Part shown: positions 7,883 through 16,864 of the stretch, piece after piece
How the letters are laid out: each line of letters starts with the position of its first letter
Numbering within the stretch: the stretch's first letter is position 1
Origin: Roseiarcus sp963709185
Lineage (GTDB): Bacteria; Pseudomonadota; Alphaproteobacteria; Rhizobiales; Beijerinckiaceae
NCBI GenBank assembly: GCA_963709185.1
Contig: CAVPVQ010000006.1
Location: forward strand, 1-64,000
Reading direction: 5' to 3'
Length of the DNA: 64,000 nt
Notes under the pieces: generated by a model
Database searches by the model: none
Told to the model about the DNA's origin: nothing
What the model saw: the letters and a program-made list of their open reading frames with translations, nothing else
Program-made: the position numbers and the translations under genes

Positions 7883-9040
7883 TTAGAAAGGGATACCGTC
7901 GATTTTCCAGGAGCCAAGATGAAGGCCCGCTTGAGCCGGCCGGACATATGGGCTGGTCTCGTCATAATCATCTGCACCGGAAGGAGCAGAGGTGATTTCG
8001 AGCTCGTTCACCGAAACACCGTTACCAGCAGACTCGCCCAAGACAATACCGCCGTCTTCAAACTCAAGATCAACCTTGATCCCATCCGGGAAGCAAAGAT
8101 CTTGAAGTTCCGTAACCATGTGATTCGGAATCGCAGCAGCCACATGGGGGGCTGACGTAAAATTGTAGCCAACGGGGCTAATGGGAAGGTCATGAGCATG
8201 TGCCAGGGACGCGACCCTCAACATGTGAGTGACACCCCATCCTCCACTCGCTTGTACAACATCGACGGAATGGGCTAAAATGAGCGGTATAAATTGCTCC
8301 AGTCCCGTTAGATTCTCGCCACTGGCTACCGCAGCATTTATCTTTTGACGTACCAACGCGAGACCAGCTGCGTCCCAGCGCCGGACCGGCTCCTCGACCC
8401 AAGTGAGGTCAAACCTGGACTCTATGACAGAGAGGAACCGCACGGCTTGCGAAGGGTTCCAAGCCTCGTTTACATCCAGCATCAAGGCGGGACTAGTCGT
8501 ATTTCGTGACAAGATATCCTTGACTATTCCCAAGCGTCGTAAAGCACCGGGTAAGTCGTTCCCGCCCTTTAACTTAGCCGCGACGAACCCGTGGTCGGCG
8601 AACTCCTCGTAAAGCGACGCTAACTGCTCGTCCGAGAGAGGCGCATCAATGCCCGACGCGTAGGCTGGAATGAACTTATCTCTTCCGCCTAGTAACCGCC
8701 ACAGTGGTTCACCGGCCATCTTGGCCTTCAGGTCCCATAGGGCCATATCGACAGCGCCGATAGTACCGAAGGTCGCGCCTGCATGCCCCGTTTTGAATAC
8801 GCTCGCGAGCATCCGATCATATAACACCGTGACTGACCGGGGGTCCTCCCCGTCAATGGCGCCAAAAACACGATCTATGTCTTGATGTGCGCCTATGCCT
8901 ATGCCCTCCATCCCTTCGTCGGTTGTCAGTACCAGGACGGGGACAACCATGAGGTTGCTCCGAAACACGCCATTCGCATCACCGGTCTTGCGCCGCCGGT
9001 CGTGTTGGGTCAATATAGTCCTATGCCCGGTTATTTTCAT
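7883..9040 (-). CDS. Enolase-superfamily sugar-acid dehydratase (MR/MLE type), copy A
   Basis: About 385 residues, mandelate racemase/muconate lactonising fold. The N-terminal capping domain is followed by the barrel with the KxK catalytic motif (AAKLKGG), metal ligands Asp (MLDVNEAWN), Glu (WVEEPVRRW) and Glu (ASGENL), then PVGYNFTSAPHVAAA. Such enzymes dehydrate aldonates (for example L-fuconate) to 2-keto-3-deoxy acids. ATG 9040 is preferred because GGAAGG lies just upstream; an ATG five codons earlier (9055) is possible. Together with the downstream reductase and nearby lactonases it gives three consecutive steps of oxidative sugar breakdown. Confidence 0.85.
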   Translation of the reverse strand: MKITGHRTILTQHDRRRKTGDANGVFRSNLMVVPVLVLTTDEGMEGIGIGAHQDIDRVFGAIDGEDPRSVTVLYDRMLASVFKTGHAGATFGTIGAVDMALWDLKAKMAGEPLWRLLGGRDKFIPAYASGIDAPLSDEQLASLYEEFADHGFVAAKLKGGNDLPGALRRLGIVKDILSRNTTSPALMLDVNEAWNPSQAVRFLSVIESRFDLTWVEEPVRRWDAAGLALVRQKINAAVASGENLTGLEQFIPLILAHSVDVVQASGGWGVTHMLRVASLAHAHDLPISPVGYNFTSAPHVAAAIPNHMVTELQDLCFPDGIKVDLEFEDGGIVLGESAGNGVSVNELEITSAPSGADDYDETSPYVRPAQAGLHLGSWKIDGIPF

Positions 9041-9355
9041 CTGCCTTCCATTCATCTTGGGATCGGGTCGTACTAAACCTTGCTACAAATTGGGTGGCAA
9101 CACGCATGAGCGCTTATCGCTCATCCAGGGTCGGAAGCGAAATAGATTGCGACGACACCGCGCTCGGGTTGAACGCTGAAGTCGCCGTGATGAGGGTCTG
9201 GAGCCCAAACCTGGAGAAAGTAAGTCGAGCTAGAGGGAAGCATAATGACTGTGCAACTCCAGCGTCTCTGTTATGGGATCAGGGATATGGGCCCTTTCGC
9301 TGTCAGCGGGGAGCGTTACAAGCATCGTCGGGTCCGGCAAAGTTCTCCTATCAGC
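9041..9355. other. Probable promoter gap upstream of the dehydratase-reductase pair
   Basis: 315 bp separate the cassette A permease stop from the dehydratase start, both on the minus strand. The gap is long enough for a separate promoter and holds the inverted repeat at 9106-9124. I see no gene in it. Confidence 0.4.
9106..9124. promoter_or_regulatory. Inverted repeat ATGAGCG-n5-CGCTCAT
   Basis: Seven-base perfect arms (ATGAGCG / CGCTCAT) around CTTAT, about 70 bp upstream of the dehydratase. It could be a dimeric regulator site or a small hairpin. It lacks a following T-run, so a terminator is less likely. Confidence 0.4.
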
Positions 9356-10321
9356 TCACTCTTTTGTAGCGCCGGCGAGCATCCCCGTGACTAGCGCCCG
9401 CTGTGCGAAGAGGAAAACGATGAAAACCGGGGCCACCGCCACGAGGGCCGCCATTGCGAGCTCGGGTCGGAGGATCGGGCTGCTGGCACCAGCCTGCGGA
9501 TTGAAAGCCGAGGCCGAAGATACGAGGTATTGCAGCGCTACGGGGAGCGGGTCACGCCTGTCGTCGTAGAACATCACATAAGGCAGGAAAAAGTTGGTCC
9601 AGTCGGCCACGAAAGCGAAGAACCCGACCAGGGCCACGACGGGCCGGGCCAAAGGTAGCGCGACCCGTCTGAAGACGTCCCACTCGCTCGCGCCGTCGAC
9701 GTGGGCTGCGGCCAGCAGCTCCTTCGGGATCGTCGACGAGAAGAATATGTAGGCGAGGTAGACGCCGAATGGGAAAAAGCCAAAGGGGAGGACCACCGAC
9801 CATCCGGTGTTCTCGAGGTGGGCGACGTTGACCTCCAAGAAGAGCGGCAGCACGAGGGCGCTTGCGGGCATGATCATGACGAGGAGGGTGATGCTGAGAA
9901 GGACCCTCCGTCCCAGGAACTCGGTCAACGCCAGGCCGTAGCCGGCGGGTATAGCGCAAAGCAAGGCCAGCCCAACACCCAGCGCGGAGTACCAGGCTGA
10001 GTTCTCGAGCCACTTCACGATCTCGTGGGATTGGAAACTGTACAAGGCGTCCCACGTCCGCAGGAACTGGTGGACCGACCCGAAAGCGAAAGGGCCCTCG
10101 AACACGAGCTGGTGGTCGGTCTTGGTCGGGGCGATCAGCAGCCAGATGAGAGGGACGACGAAAAAGGCGGTAAACGCGAGCATCACGACGAACCAGACCA
10201 GCCTCGTGGCAACCCGGCGCCAGCTGGGCCTGCGCTGGGCCCGGCCGGCGGTCCGCACCGGGGCCCTCGAGGTGCGAACGTCCGCTCCGAGCGTCGCCGC
10301 CGGCGCCGTTACCTGAGCCAT
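9356..10321 (-). CDS. CUT1 sugar ABC transporter permease (MalG type), cassette A
   Basis: 321 residues, six predicted membrane segments after a charged N-terminal tail; the first is WFVVMLAFTAFFVVPLIWLL. The EAA coupling loop reads AAHVDGASEWDVFRRVALPL, the contact point for the ATPase. It is one of two inner-membrane subunits of an oligosaccharide importer, with the partner permease (10338-11276) and binding protein (11281-12621) just upstream. No ATPase gene is in the cassette, so a shared MsiK/UgpC-like ATPase is expected. Strong similarity to 35485-36447 shows the cassette is duplicated. ATG start 10321. Confidence 0.9.
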   Translation of the reverse strand: MAQVTAPAATLGADVRTSRAPVRTAGRAQRRPSWRRVATRLVWFVVMLAFTAFFVVPLIWLLIAPTKTDHQLVFEGPFAFGSVHQFLRTWDALYSFQSHEIVKWLENSAWYSALGVGLALLCAIPAGYGLALTEFLGRRVLLSITLLVMIMPASALVLPLFLEVNVAHLENTGWSVVLPFGFFPFGVYLAYIFFSSTIPKELLAAAHVDGASEWDVFRRVALPLARPVVALVGFFAFVADWTNFFLPYVMFYDDRRDPLPVALQYLVSSASAFNPQAGASSPILRPELAMAALVAVAPVFIVFLFAQRALVTGMLAGATKE

Positions 10322-10337
10322 GTGCGAGGCCTTACTT

Positions 10338-11276
10338 CTAGTCGAGCTCGAAGAACTTCGAGCGGAAAACGAGCAGGCCCGCTGCTACCAACCCTACGAA
10401 GAGCAGGTCAACGGAGATGGCGGCGGCGTAGTTGAAGTTGTCCATCTGAGTGGCAAGGTAGTAGGCGAGCTGGTTGGGGGACCAGGTCGTGCTGATCGTG
10501 CCGAAGCTGGCGGGCTCCAAAAGGGTCGGCTCGACGATCAACTGGGTGCCTGTCGCGAAGGCGAGGATCAGCATGTAGACGACCCACTTCTTGATGAGGG
10601 GCAACTTCACGCGCAGGGCCAGTTGCAAGGCGTTGGCTCCGTCGATGCGGGCCGAATCGATGACTTCGTCCGAGATGTTGTTGAGGGCGCCGTTCATGAC
10701 GACGATCCAGCCGCCCGCCCCAGTCCAGAAAGCGATCACCGCAAACACCGGTGGCAGGTGCTCGGGGAGTATGACCGATTGAAACCCGGCGAAGTGGAAG
10801 ATCGACGAGAGGGCGAAGTGCCAGGGGCTCAGCTCGGGTTCGAGCATGAACGCCCATACGACCACGCTGGCGGCACCAGCGAGGGCGCCCGGGATGTAGA
10901 AGGCAAAGCGGAACGCCGGTACTACCCGGCGGACCCCCCCGTGCAGCATGAGGGCCAGGAACAGGACCACCACGACCAGCATGGTGAGCCAGATGGCCAG
11001 GTAGATGGCGATGTGTTCGAAAGCGGGGATGAATCGGTAGTCGCGTCCCGTCTTGAGGAAGTTCGATAGGCCCGCCCAATGCCACGGCTGGTTCGTTTTT
11101 GTGAACGCCAGGTAGAGCGCGTACAGCGTCGGGACGACTCCGAAAAGCAATAACAGCACCAGATACACGGACACGAAGATGTAGCCGGTGCGCTGGCGAC
11201 CACCAGCCCGCCTGCGCCCGGCACGGCTTTGAGCTCGCGTCGGGGCGGGCAGGCTGATGGTGTGGGCCAAGGTCAA
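10338..11276 (-). CDS. CUT1 sugar ABC transporter permease (MalF type), cassette A
   Basis: 312 residues with six membrane segments (first: YIFVSVYLVLLLLFGVVPTL) and an EAA loop DSARIDGANALQLALRVKLP. A TTG start (11276) lies four bases after the binding-protein stop codon, with AAAGG just upstream, so translational coupling is likely. It pairs with the MalG-type permease. Its closest relative in the window is 36464-37387 in cassette B, which has the same length class, the same N-terminal motif RAQSxAGR and the same gene order. Confidence 0.9.
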   Translation of the reverse strand: MTLAHTISLPAPTRAQSRAGRRRAGGRQRTGYIFVSVYLVLLLLFGVVPTLYALYLAFTKTNQPWHWAGLSNFLKTGRDYRFIPAFEHIAIYLAIWLTMLVVVVLFLALMLHGGVRRVVPAFRFAFYIPGALAGAASVVVWAFMLEPELSPWHFALSSIFHFAGFQSVILPEHLPPVFAVIAFWTGAGGWIVVMNGALNNISDEVIDSARIDGANALQLALRVKLPLIKKWVVYMLILAFATGTQLIVEPTLLEPASFGTISTTWSPNQLAYYLATQMDNFNYAAAISVDLLFVGLVAAGLLVFRSKFFELD

Positions 11277-11280
11277 GTGT

Positions 11281-12621
11281 TTAGCCTTTGACCTGGTAAC
11301 CGTAGTTTTGCGCGTTATTGGCGATCGCGGTGGCCATGACGCTGAGCTGCGACGTGACAGTCGAACCGCTCACCAGGTTAGGGACCACATTTTGCCCCCA
11401 AAGTGAGAACACGTTCCACGGGGTCTGGGACCAGCCGGGCCATATTAGAGGGGCGGCGGCGGCGAACACCGGCGCCAGAGGCCTGGCGAAGAGCCCGCTC
11501 TTGTCCTGGATGGCGATCCAGCTCTTGGCGGCGGGAGCATACCCCGGGTAGCCCTGGGACTGGTCTTGCGACACCGTCGACGTGGCTAGACCGACCATCA
11601 CGTTGGCCGCAGCCGCGAGCTGGGAACTATGCGAGGAAAGGATCCACAAGCCTCCGCCGACGTTCCCGGTCCACGTCTGCTTGGCACCCGCCCATTTCAG
11701 GGGGGCGGCCGCCTCGTAGGTGCCCTTGGGGGAGTTAAGGGCCGAACCCGGGCCCTCGAAGATGGCGAGCGAGTCGTAGGCCGGGCCGACGGTCAAGAGC
11801 ACCTTGCCGCCGTACTGCTTGGCGAACGTAGCGCCGAAGTCGTTGGCGATGGGGACCGACCCGTCTTTCAGCAGCGGGTCGAGCAACTTGGTCATGTTCG
11901 TGCAGTTGGGGTCTTTCGGGTTGCTTTCCACGACGAAGGGTGCAACCACGTCGTTCAGGTGGCACTGGGCCGGTTGCAGGTAGATGTCTTCGTCCCAGGG
12001 GACGCCTTGCTCGCCGATGATGTAGCCCGGGTGGTGCTTGGCCACGTCCTCACCTATGGCCTGCCACTGCTGCCAGGTGGTTGGGATCGTGTACCCGAAC
12101 TGCTTCATCAAAGGCACGTTCACCCAGAGCACGTCGAAGCCCAGGTCATTGCGCAGGCATTCGAGCTTCTTGCCGATCATGCAGGGGTCATTCACACCTG
12201 CCGTGAAGTTGTTGAGAATTGCATTAGAGACGAGCCCGTTATTAAGGGTCGCCGGGAAGTTGAACGGAGCTTGCCCCAGTGACTGGACGTCGTTTGCGTT
12301 CTCGGAGAACACGATGTCGGGCCACCCATGGCCGACTCGGTTGGCAAGGGCGACCTTGCTCTGGATGCTGCCATCGCCGCCCGACCCGCCGTCGAAGGTT
12401 ACGACGTCGAGTTTGACGCTCGGGTTTGCCTTCTGCCAGGCGTGCACCATCGGCAAGCGGGCGGAGTCGACCCATAACACGATGGGTTTGGAGCTGGCGT
12501 TGGCGTGCAGTGATGCCGCGCTGACCCCGGTACCGAGGCCCATCGCGGTGCAGATTGCGAGACCGCTGGCAACCGCGCCGGCCCAGGTCCGCCGCGACGG
12601 CCGAGAAGACTGTTCCTTCAT
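11281..12621 (-). CDS. CUT1 sugar-binding protein, cassette A
   Basis: 446 residues, family-1 extracellular solute-binding protein. A Sec signal peptide (Arg-rich start, hydrophobic VASGLAICTAMGLGTGVSAA) lacks a clear lipobox, so it may be released or held another way. The mature part shows VLWVDSARLPMVHAWQKANP, RVGHGWPDIVFSENANDV, ECLRNDLGFDVLWVNVPLMK and PTTWQQWQAIGEDV. It binds an oligosaccharide outside the cell and delivers it to the permeases downstream. ATG 12621 follows AAAGGA. The cassette B paralogue is 37398-38757. The substrate cannot be told from sequence. Confidence 0.88.
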   Translation of the reverse strand: MKEQSSRPSRRTWAGAVASGLAICTAMGLGTGVSAASLHANASSKPIVLWVDSARLPMVHAWQKANPSVKLDVVTFDGGSGGDGSIQSKVALANRVGHGWPDIVFSENANDVQSLGQAPFNFPATLNNGLVSNAILNNFTAGVNDPCMIGKKLECLRNDLGFDVLWVNVPLMKQFGYTIPTTWQQWQAIGEDVAKHHPGYIIGEQGVPWDEDIYLQPAQCHLNDVVAPFVVESNPKDPNCTNMTKLLDPLLKDGSVPIANDFGATFAKQYGGKVLLTVGPAYDSLAIFEGPGSALNSPKGTYEAAAPLKWAGAKQTWTGNVGGGLWILSSHSSQLAAAANVMVGLATSTVSQDQSQGYPGYAPAAKSWIAIQDKSGLFARPLAPVFAAAAPLIWPGWSQTPWNVFSLWGQNVVPNLVSGSTVTSQLSVMATAIANNAQNYGYQVKG

Positions 12622-13205
12622 TCTTTTCCTTTCGATGTCAATCACGAGAAATCCCCTTAAAGAATTGGAGCGCGCGGCCGAGCGAAACCCCCCGGCCGTC
12701 ACACCCTTCCGACCTGTCAGTTATCAGACATCAGTTATCTTATATCTGCGGATGTCGTTTCGCAAGTGAGTCTTGTCCGGTCAACCTGTCGGGGGTGGGC
12801 TGGTGGACGTTTGGACCTGGCCGCGTGGATGAGGCTTTTGATTGGGGCCAGCCCGAGTTGACAAACCCAACTGGGCGCCAAGCAATGTCCCACCGACCGA
12901 AGGTGGACTTCGCCTTCGTAGTTGCCTTCACGACCTTTCGACTCGGCGAGCCACTGGTGGTCGTCGGGCCTGACGGCTTTGACGATGCGCCGGCGATCGG
13001 TGGTTCGGCTGGCCGCCACTCTGATCTTCGCGGGTCGGGACCGCATGTCGGCTATCCGCAGGGAGTTGCCCCTCACTAGAGTCGCGCCGAAGCTCCCGGC
13101 GCATAGACATCCTCGGGGATCGGTCCTGCAACGGCGGTTCGCCGGCGCATCGTGAAAGTCGCGGGCTCCCGGTCAGCCAAAGTGGGGGCCGACGGGCAAA
13201 CCACG
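12622..13205. other. Promoter region of cassette A and decayed sequence
   Basis: The first ~120 bp hold the cassette A leader and the direct repeat at 12717-12739. From about 12780 to 13205 frames are broken on both strands and match nothing I recognise; the nearby IS110 relic starts at 13206. Confidence 0.4.
12717..12739. promoter_or_regulatory. Direct repeat TCAGTTATC x2, candidate operator
   Basis: TCAGTTATC occurs at 12717-12725 and 12731-12739, a 14-base period, in an A/T-rich stretch about 100 bp upstream of the cassette A binding protein. The spacing would place two protein contacts more than one helical turn apart. It may serve the FCD GntR regulator at 5724; this is inference. Confidence 0.4.
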
Positions 13206-14307
13206 TCAGTCGGCGGTCATCTCAGCCCACAAGAACCCCGCCAGCTCCCGGGCGACGGCAGCGGCGACCACCGACTTGGTGTTCTTGCGGGCCGCAAGGT
13301 GCCGGAAACGGCCACAGAGACGGAGCTGGGCCGCCCACGCCCGGGCCACGACCTCTGGGGCCAACCCGTCGTGACGTTTGGCGATCCGAGGCCCAACATA
13401 GGGCCGGTGTTGATAGGACCACGCGGCTTCGACGAGCTGGTGGCGCACATGGGTGTTCCCCGCTTTGGTGATGTGGCCCCGCTGGGCGCTGGCGCCGCTC
13501 GAGTACTCGCCCGGGACGAGCCCGACGAAGCCCATAGGTGTCGATGCTCGGGAAAAGCGGCGCCAATCGCATACTTCGGCCTGCAGGCATAATGCGCCCA
13601 AGCGGCTGACACCCCGATAGGCAGCCAGACGGGCCACGGGGGCCCGGAACGGCTCGGTGCCGGCCCAGATCACCAGGTCGGCGTCGATGGCGGCGGGCCT
13701 TTCGCTGCGCTCGGCCAGGACGGCGAGGTAGTGCTCAAAAGTCGTTTGCATGGCCGGTTCGTCGAAGTGCTGGCCAGCCAGCCAGGCATCAGGCTTGATC
13801 GTCCAGTTCGCCCCGCCCCTCCACACCCGGGAATGACGTAGCCGGAACTTCGTCAGACGGTTACGGCCCGCGTGAGGTCCTCGATCATGTCCGAGCGCCC
13901 ACGTCATAAGTCTCGGACCGCCTCCTCCGACATCGTTGGGACACGGATAGCCGTCAGCTCCCCGGCCCGGTGCAAACGGGCCAGCCTCCGGCAGTCGCGC
14001 GACTGTCGGTCTTGACGCTGTCCCCGTGGGCTTTTGGGATCATCGAGGGTGCGATCACCTCGCATCGCACCCCCATGGACGACAGCAGTCGGGCCAGGAC
14101 ATAGCCGGTCGGGCCGGCCTCGTAACAAACTCGCAGAAGGCATCGGCCCGGGAAGCAACCTAACAGACGCCGGACCGACTCCTCGTCGGCGAAGATCCGC
14201 TCCACGTCTACTCGCTCGGCCCCGGGGTTGAGCACCCCGACTGAGATCGAGTCCTTGTGGACGTCCATACCAAGATAAACGGTGTCAGGATGGGCAAAAC
14301 TGGTCAC
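13206..14307 (-). pseudogene. IS110/IS116-family transposase, decayed
   Basis: The N-terminal RuvC-like domain is read from GTG 14307 (TVYLGMDVHKDSISVGVLNP with the first Asp, later CYEAGPTGYVLARLL and SDSVKTDSR-like KTDSRD). The C-terminal Tnp_20 domain is read from about 13905 (YRGVSRLGALCLQAEVCDW, FVGLVPGEYSS, RGHITKAGNTHVRHQLVEAA with its Ser region). Lesions between them are a frameshift near 13990, a TGA at about 13906 where the family has Cys, and another frameshift about 30 bases later. IS110 transposases use a DEDD active site and a bridge RNA. The element is not functional as read. Confidence 0.85.
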
Positions 14308-14385
14308 GGCTGGCTCCTCTCCGTATGTCGGCTCCGCCTCCTCACAGCGGATGATCCACGCTAAATGCGGACCGGAGCCAGCCGT
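14306..14385. repeat. 12-bp inverted repeat at the IS110 start; hairpin over the start codon
   Basis: ACGGCTGGCTCC (14306-14317) is the exact reverse complement of GGAGCCAGCCGT (14374-14385), with 56 bases between. In minus-strand RNA the downstream arm contains the GGAG ribosome site and touches the GTG start of the transposase. The pairing could hide the start in read-through transcripts, and the region between start and element end is where IS110-type elements encode their guide (bridge) RNA. The RNA itself cannot be shown from sequence alone. Confidence 0.55.
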
Positions 14386-14465
14386 TCCATCCTGACTAGA
14401 GTCGACCTCTCTAGCCGGCGCTCACATCTCAGCGCGGAGCTTCGGCGGGATTCGCGTCGAGGCGG

Positions 14466-15342
14466 TCAACCCGCGCCCGGGTCGGGGGCGAGGCCCACGA
14501 GACAGGCGGACGGGGCACTGGGCAGGTTCACCATCAGCTCTCCCGTTGAAGCGTGCCACTCGACCGCGGCTCCCCCGAGTGCGGGGAACAGGACCTCTGG
14601 CCTGGCCTGCGCGCCCACGTGAGCAACCGGCACGGCCAGCACAGCGGAACCCGAAGAGCCTGCCGGGCCGTGTGACCTCGTTGCGGCCCCTTCGCATTGG
14701 ACCGGCGGTGCTCGCCTACTTGTCAGCGCCAGGCACCTTTGTTCTCGATGTGCCACAGCCAGCAGTGCCCGGTGTGCGGTTAAGCGCGGCGCCCAGGGTA
14801 GGTGCGTCCCAGATGACCAGCTGCCGACGTTCGTCAAACCGACCCCGCCGCGCGGGTTCTGCCTTTGCGCCATGGTGTCGAGGTCCGGAAGGGCGTCGCG
14901 TAGTGCCCGGGTTTTGCCAGCACCCCTCCCCAAACTAGTCGTTCTCCGCCCAGAGGGGCGCCGCTGCCCTCAAGAACGCGGTACTTGACGTTTGCCACCA
15001 ACCGGGTGACCGGGTCCTCGAGGTGCACCTTAAGCTTGTGCCAATTGCCGTCAATCTGCTCGTCACGGCTCACGTAACGAAAACGCCCACCCACAACGGA
15101 TTCGGCATACCGCCTTCCCGACCACGCCCTCCCGCTTCCAAAGGTGATCACGTCCACTAGGGGTAACCCCAAGTTGACGCCCAAGGGTTGGGCCGCTCTT
15201 CTGCACCGAACACGGTCGTTCGGCCGGCTGCGGCTAGATCGGCCAGCCGGGCCGCGCCATCGTCGCCTACCTTCACCCGCAGTTCGAGTGAGCCGTCCTT
15301 CCAGCCAACCTCCAGCCCGTGCGGTGTGCTTTCGGCAACCAT
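14466..15342 (-). pseudogene. GH36 alpha-galactosidase, internally deleted and frameshifted
   Basis: The start is good: ATG 15342 after GAGGAGGAGG. The N-terminal beta-supersandwich of GH36 is readable: GLEVGWKDGSLELRVKVGDD, then VNLGLPLVDVITFGSGRAWS, GRRYAESVVGGRFRYVSRDE and LEDPVTRLVANVKYRVLEGS. After two or more frame changes (about 15190 and 14970) only a short C-terminal piece (ALGGAAVEWHASTGELMVNL) remains. The whole catalytic barrel, roughly 400 residues, is gone. It lies downstream of the LacI gene at 15437, suggesting it once belonged to that regulon. Confidence 0.65.
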
Positions 15343-15436
15343 GTCTGTCCTCCTCCTCGAAGGGCCCTAACTGGTTCGGCAACATGAGGCTCGTCTCCAA
15401 ACGTGGAAGGCGGTTAGGCGACTCGGGTCGACATGG

Positions 15437-16562
15437 TTACACGTGCCCGACCTGGAGTTTGGACAGAACCTCCGGATCATGGCCCCCTGGCGGTGCGGTG
15501 CTCTCCCGCACAATGAGGTCGGTGGCAAGCTCCACGCGGCGCTTGACTGGCTCAGCGCTCTCGGCGCTCTCCAGGAGTATCTGCACCGCCACCCGGGCCA
15601 TTTCCGTTAGCGGCTGTCGCACGGTCGTCAGCGCAGGAGTGCTCCACTCACTGAGGGGGATGTCGTCGAAACCAACGACGCTCAAATCCTCAGGAACATG
15701 AAGACCGGCTTCGCGAGCTGCCCGCAGGACACCTAAGGCCGACAGGTCGTTCCCAGCAAAGATGGCGGTAGGGCGCGAGCTCAGACCGAACAGTACCTTC
15801 GCCTGCTCGTAACCAGCCCTGACCCGGAAGTCGCCCTGTCTCACCAACTCGGTGTCCACCGAAAGACCTGCCCTCTCCAGGGCACCACGGTAACCGTCGA
15901 GGCGCGCTCGACTGGACAGCAGCTCGGGGGGACCGGTAATTATCCCTATCCGCCGGTGCCCGAGGTCGACAAGGTGCTTGGTTGCCGCAAGACCGCCCGA
16001 CCAGTTCGTGGCGCCGACCGAGCTCACCTCGGGGCCGGGCTCGGCGGTGGGGTCGATAACCACGAAGGGAAGTCCGCGGGCGTCGAGTTCGCCCCTCTGG
16101 CGCGCGGTGAGTTGTGAGAGGAGCAAAATGATGCCCCGCGTACCGCGGCGACGTGATGTGGTCGAACCAGACTCGACGCTCGTCCCCCTCTGACAGGGCC
16201 GTGAACGCGACCGTGAGGCCCTCCGCTTGCGCAGCGGCCGCAGTCCCTCGGACGATCTCGGTCGCCCAGGGGCTGTCGAAGTCGTTGAACACGATGTCGA
16301 TAAGAGGCGGCGCCTCACCACTGGCCCGTCTGCGGTAGCCGGAGCTAACAAGGATGTTCTGCACGAGCGTGCGAGTTTGAGCAGAGACGTCGCGCTTGCC
16401 GTTGAGGACCTTGGACACCGTCGCCACCGAGAGCCCAGTTTGCTGTGCGATCTGAGCGATCGTGACCCGCCCTCGGGGGCCGGCGAGGCGTTGCGAGGGC
16501 GGCCGCGCCAAGCTACCCCCCGCAACACGGTCTCCCTCGCTCGGGGCGGTTTGAGCACTCAT
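15437..16562 (-). CDS. LacI-family sugar regulator (one frameshift)
   Basis: A typical LacI repressor of about 375 residues. The HTH is VTIAQIAQQTGLSVATVSKV with hinge LNGKRDVS; the effector domain has LLLSQLTARQRGELDARGLP, FVVIDPTAEPG, IGIITGPPELLSSRARLDGY, AIFAGNDLSALGVLRAAREA and VVGFDDIPLSEWSTPALTTV. N and C halves are in different frames, joining near 16150; everything else is intact, so a single indel (real or sequencing) is the only defect. ATG 16562 follows GGAGG. It is divergent from the SBP-permease-GH3-GH95 operon, with a symmetric site at 16798-16813 between them, and is probably its repressor. Confidence 0.8.
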
Positions 16563-16797
16563 CAAGCCTCCAGTCTCATCGCCAGAGATGATAGCGGTAC
16601 ATTTCGATCCAGCTGCTTGGCACAGCGACGGGCCTCCTTGCAAAACGCGCTCGTGGCGACCCGAGAGCAGTTGACCTGGGCTACTACGAACCGCGGTTCC
16701 AGCCGTAACCCGACGACGGGATAAGGGGCTGCGTTTGGGCGTTGACGCCAAATGTCCTTGGGTGTATATTCCCGAATCGTAACATTCCCGAGAGAAC

Positions 16798-16813
16798 CTC
16801 GAAATGTTTCGAG
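16798..16813. promoter_or_regulatory. CTCGAAATGTTTCGAG, candidate LacI operator
   Basis: Arms CTCGAAA and TTTCGAG flank a TG centre, a near-ideal LacI-family operator shape. It lies 51 bp upstream of the binding-protein start (16865) and 236 bp from the divergent LacI start (16562). Binding by that LacI protein is the natural inference. Confidence 0.6.
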
Positions 16814-16864
16814 ACGGTCACGACTTGGTCCCCTCAAGGGGCCGAGACAGGAAGGGAGAACAAG

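Noticed and set aside
9106..9124. Terminator for cassette A
   Set aside because: It lies more than 230 bp past the permease stop, the stem is only 7 bp and there is no T-run; an operator is more plausible.
10320..11069. Long plus-strand frame opposite the cassette A permease
   Set aside because: Antisense shadow: no ribosome site, no domain, low-complexity charged composition, and the opposite strand holds an intact permease.
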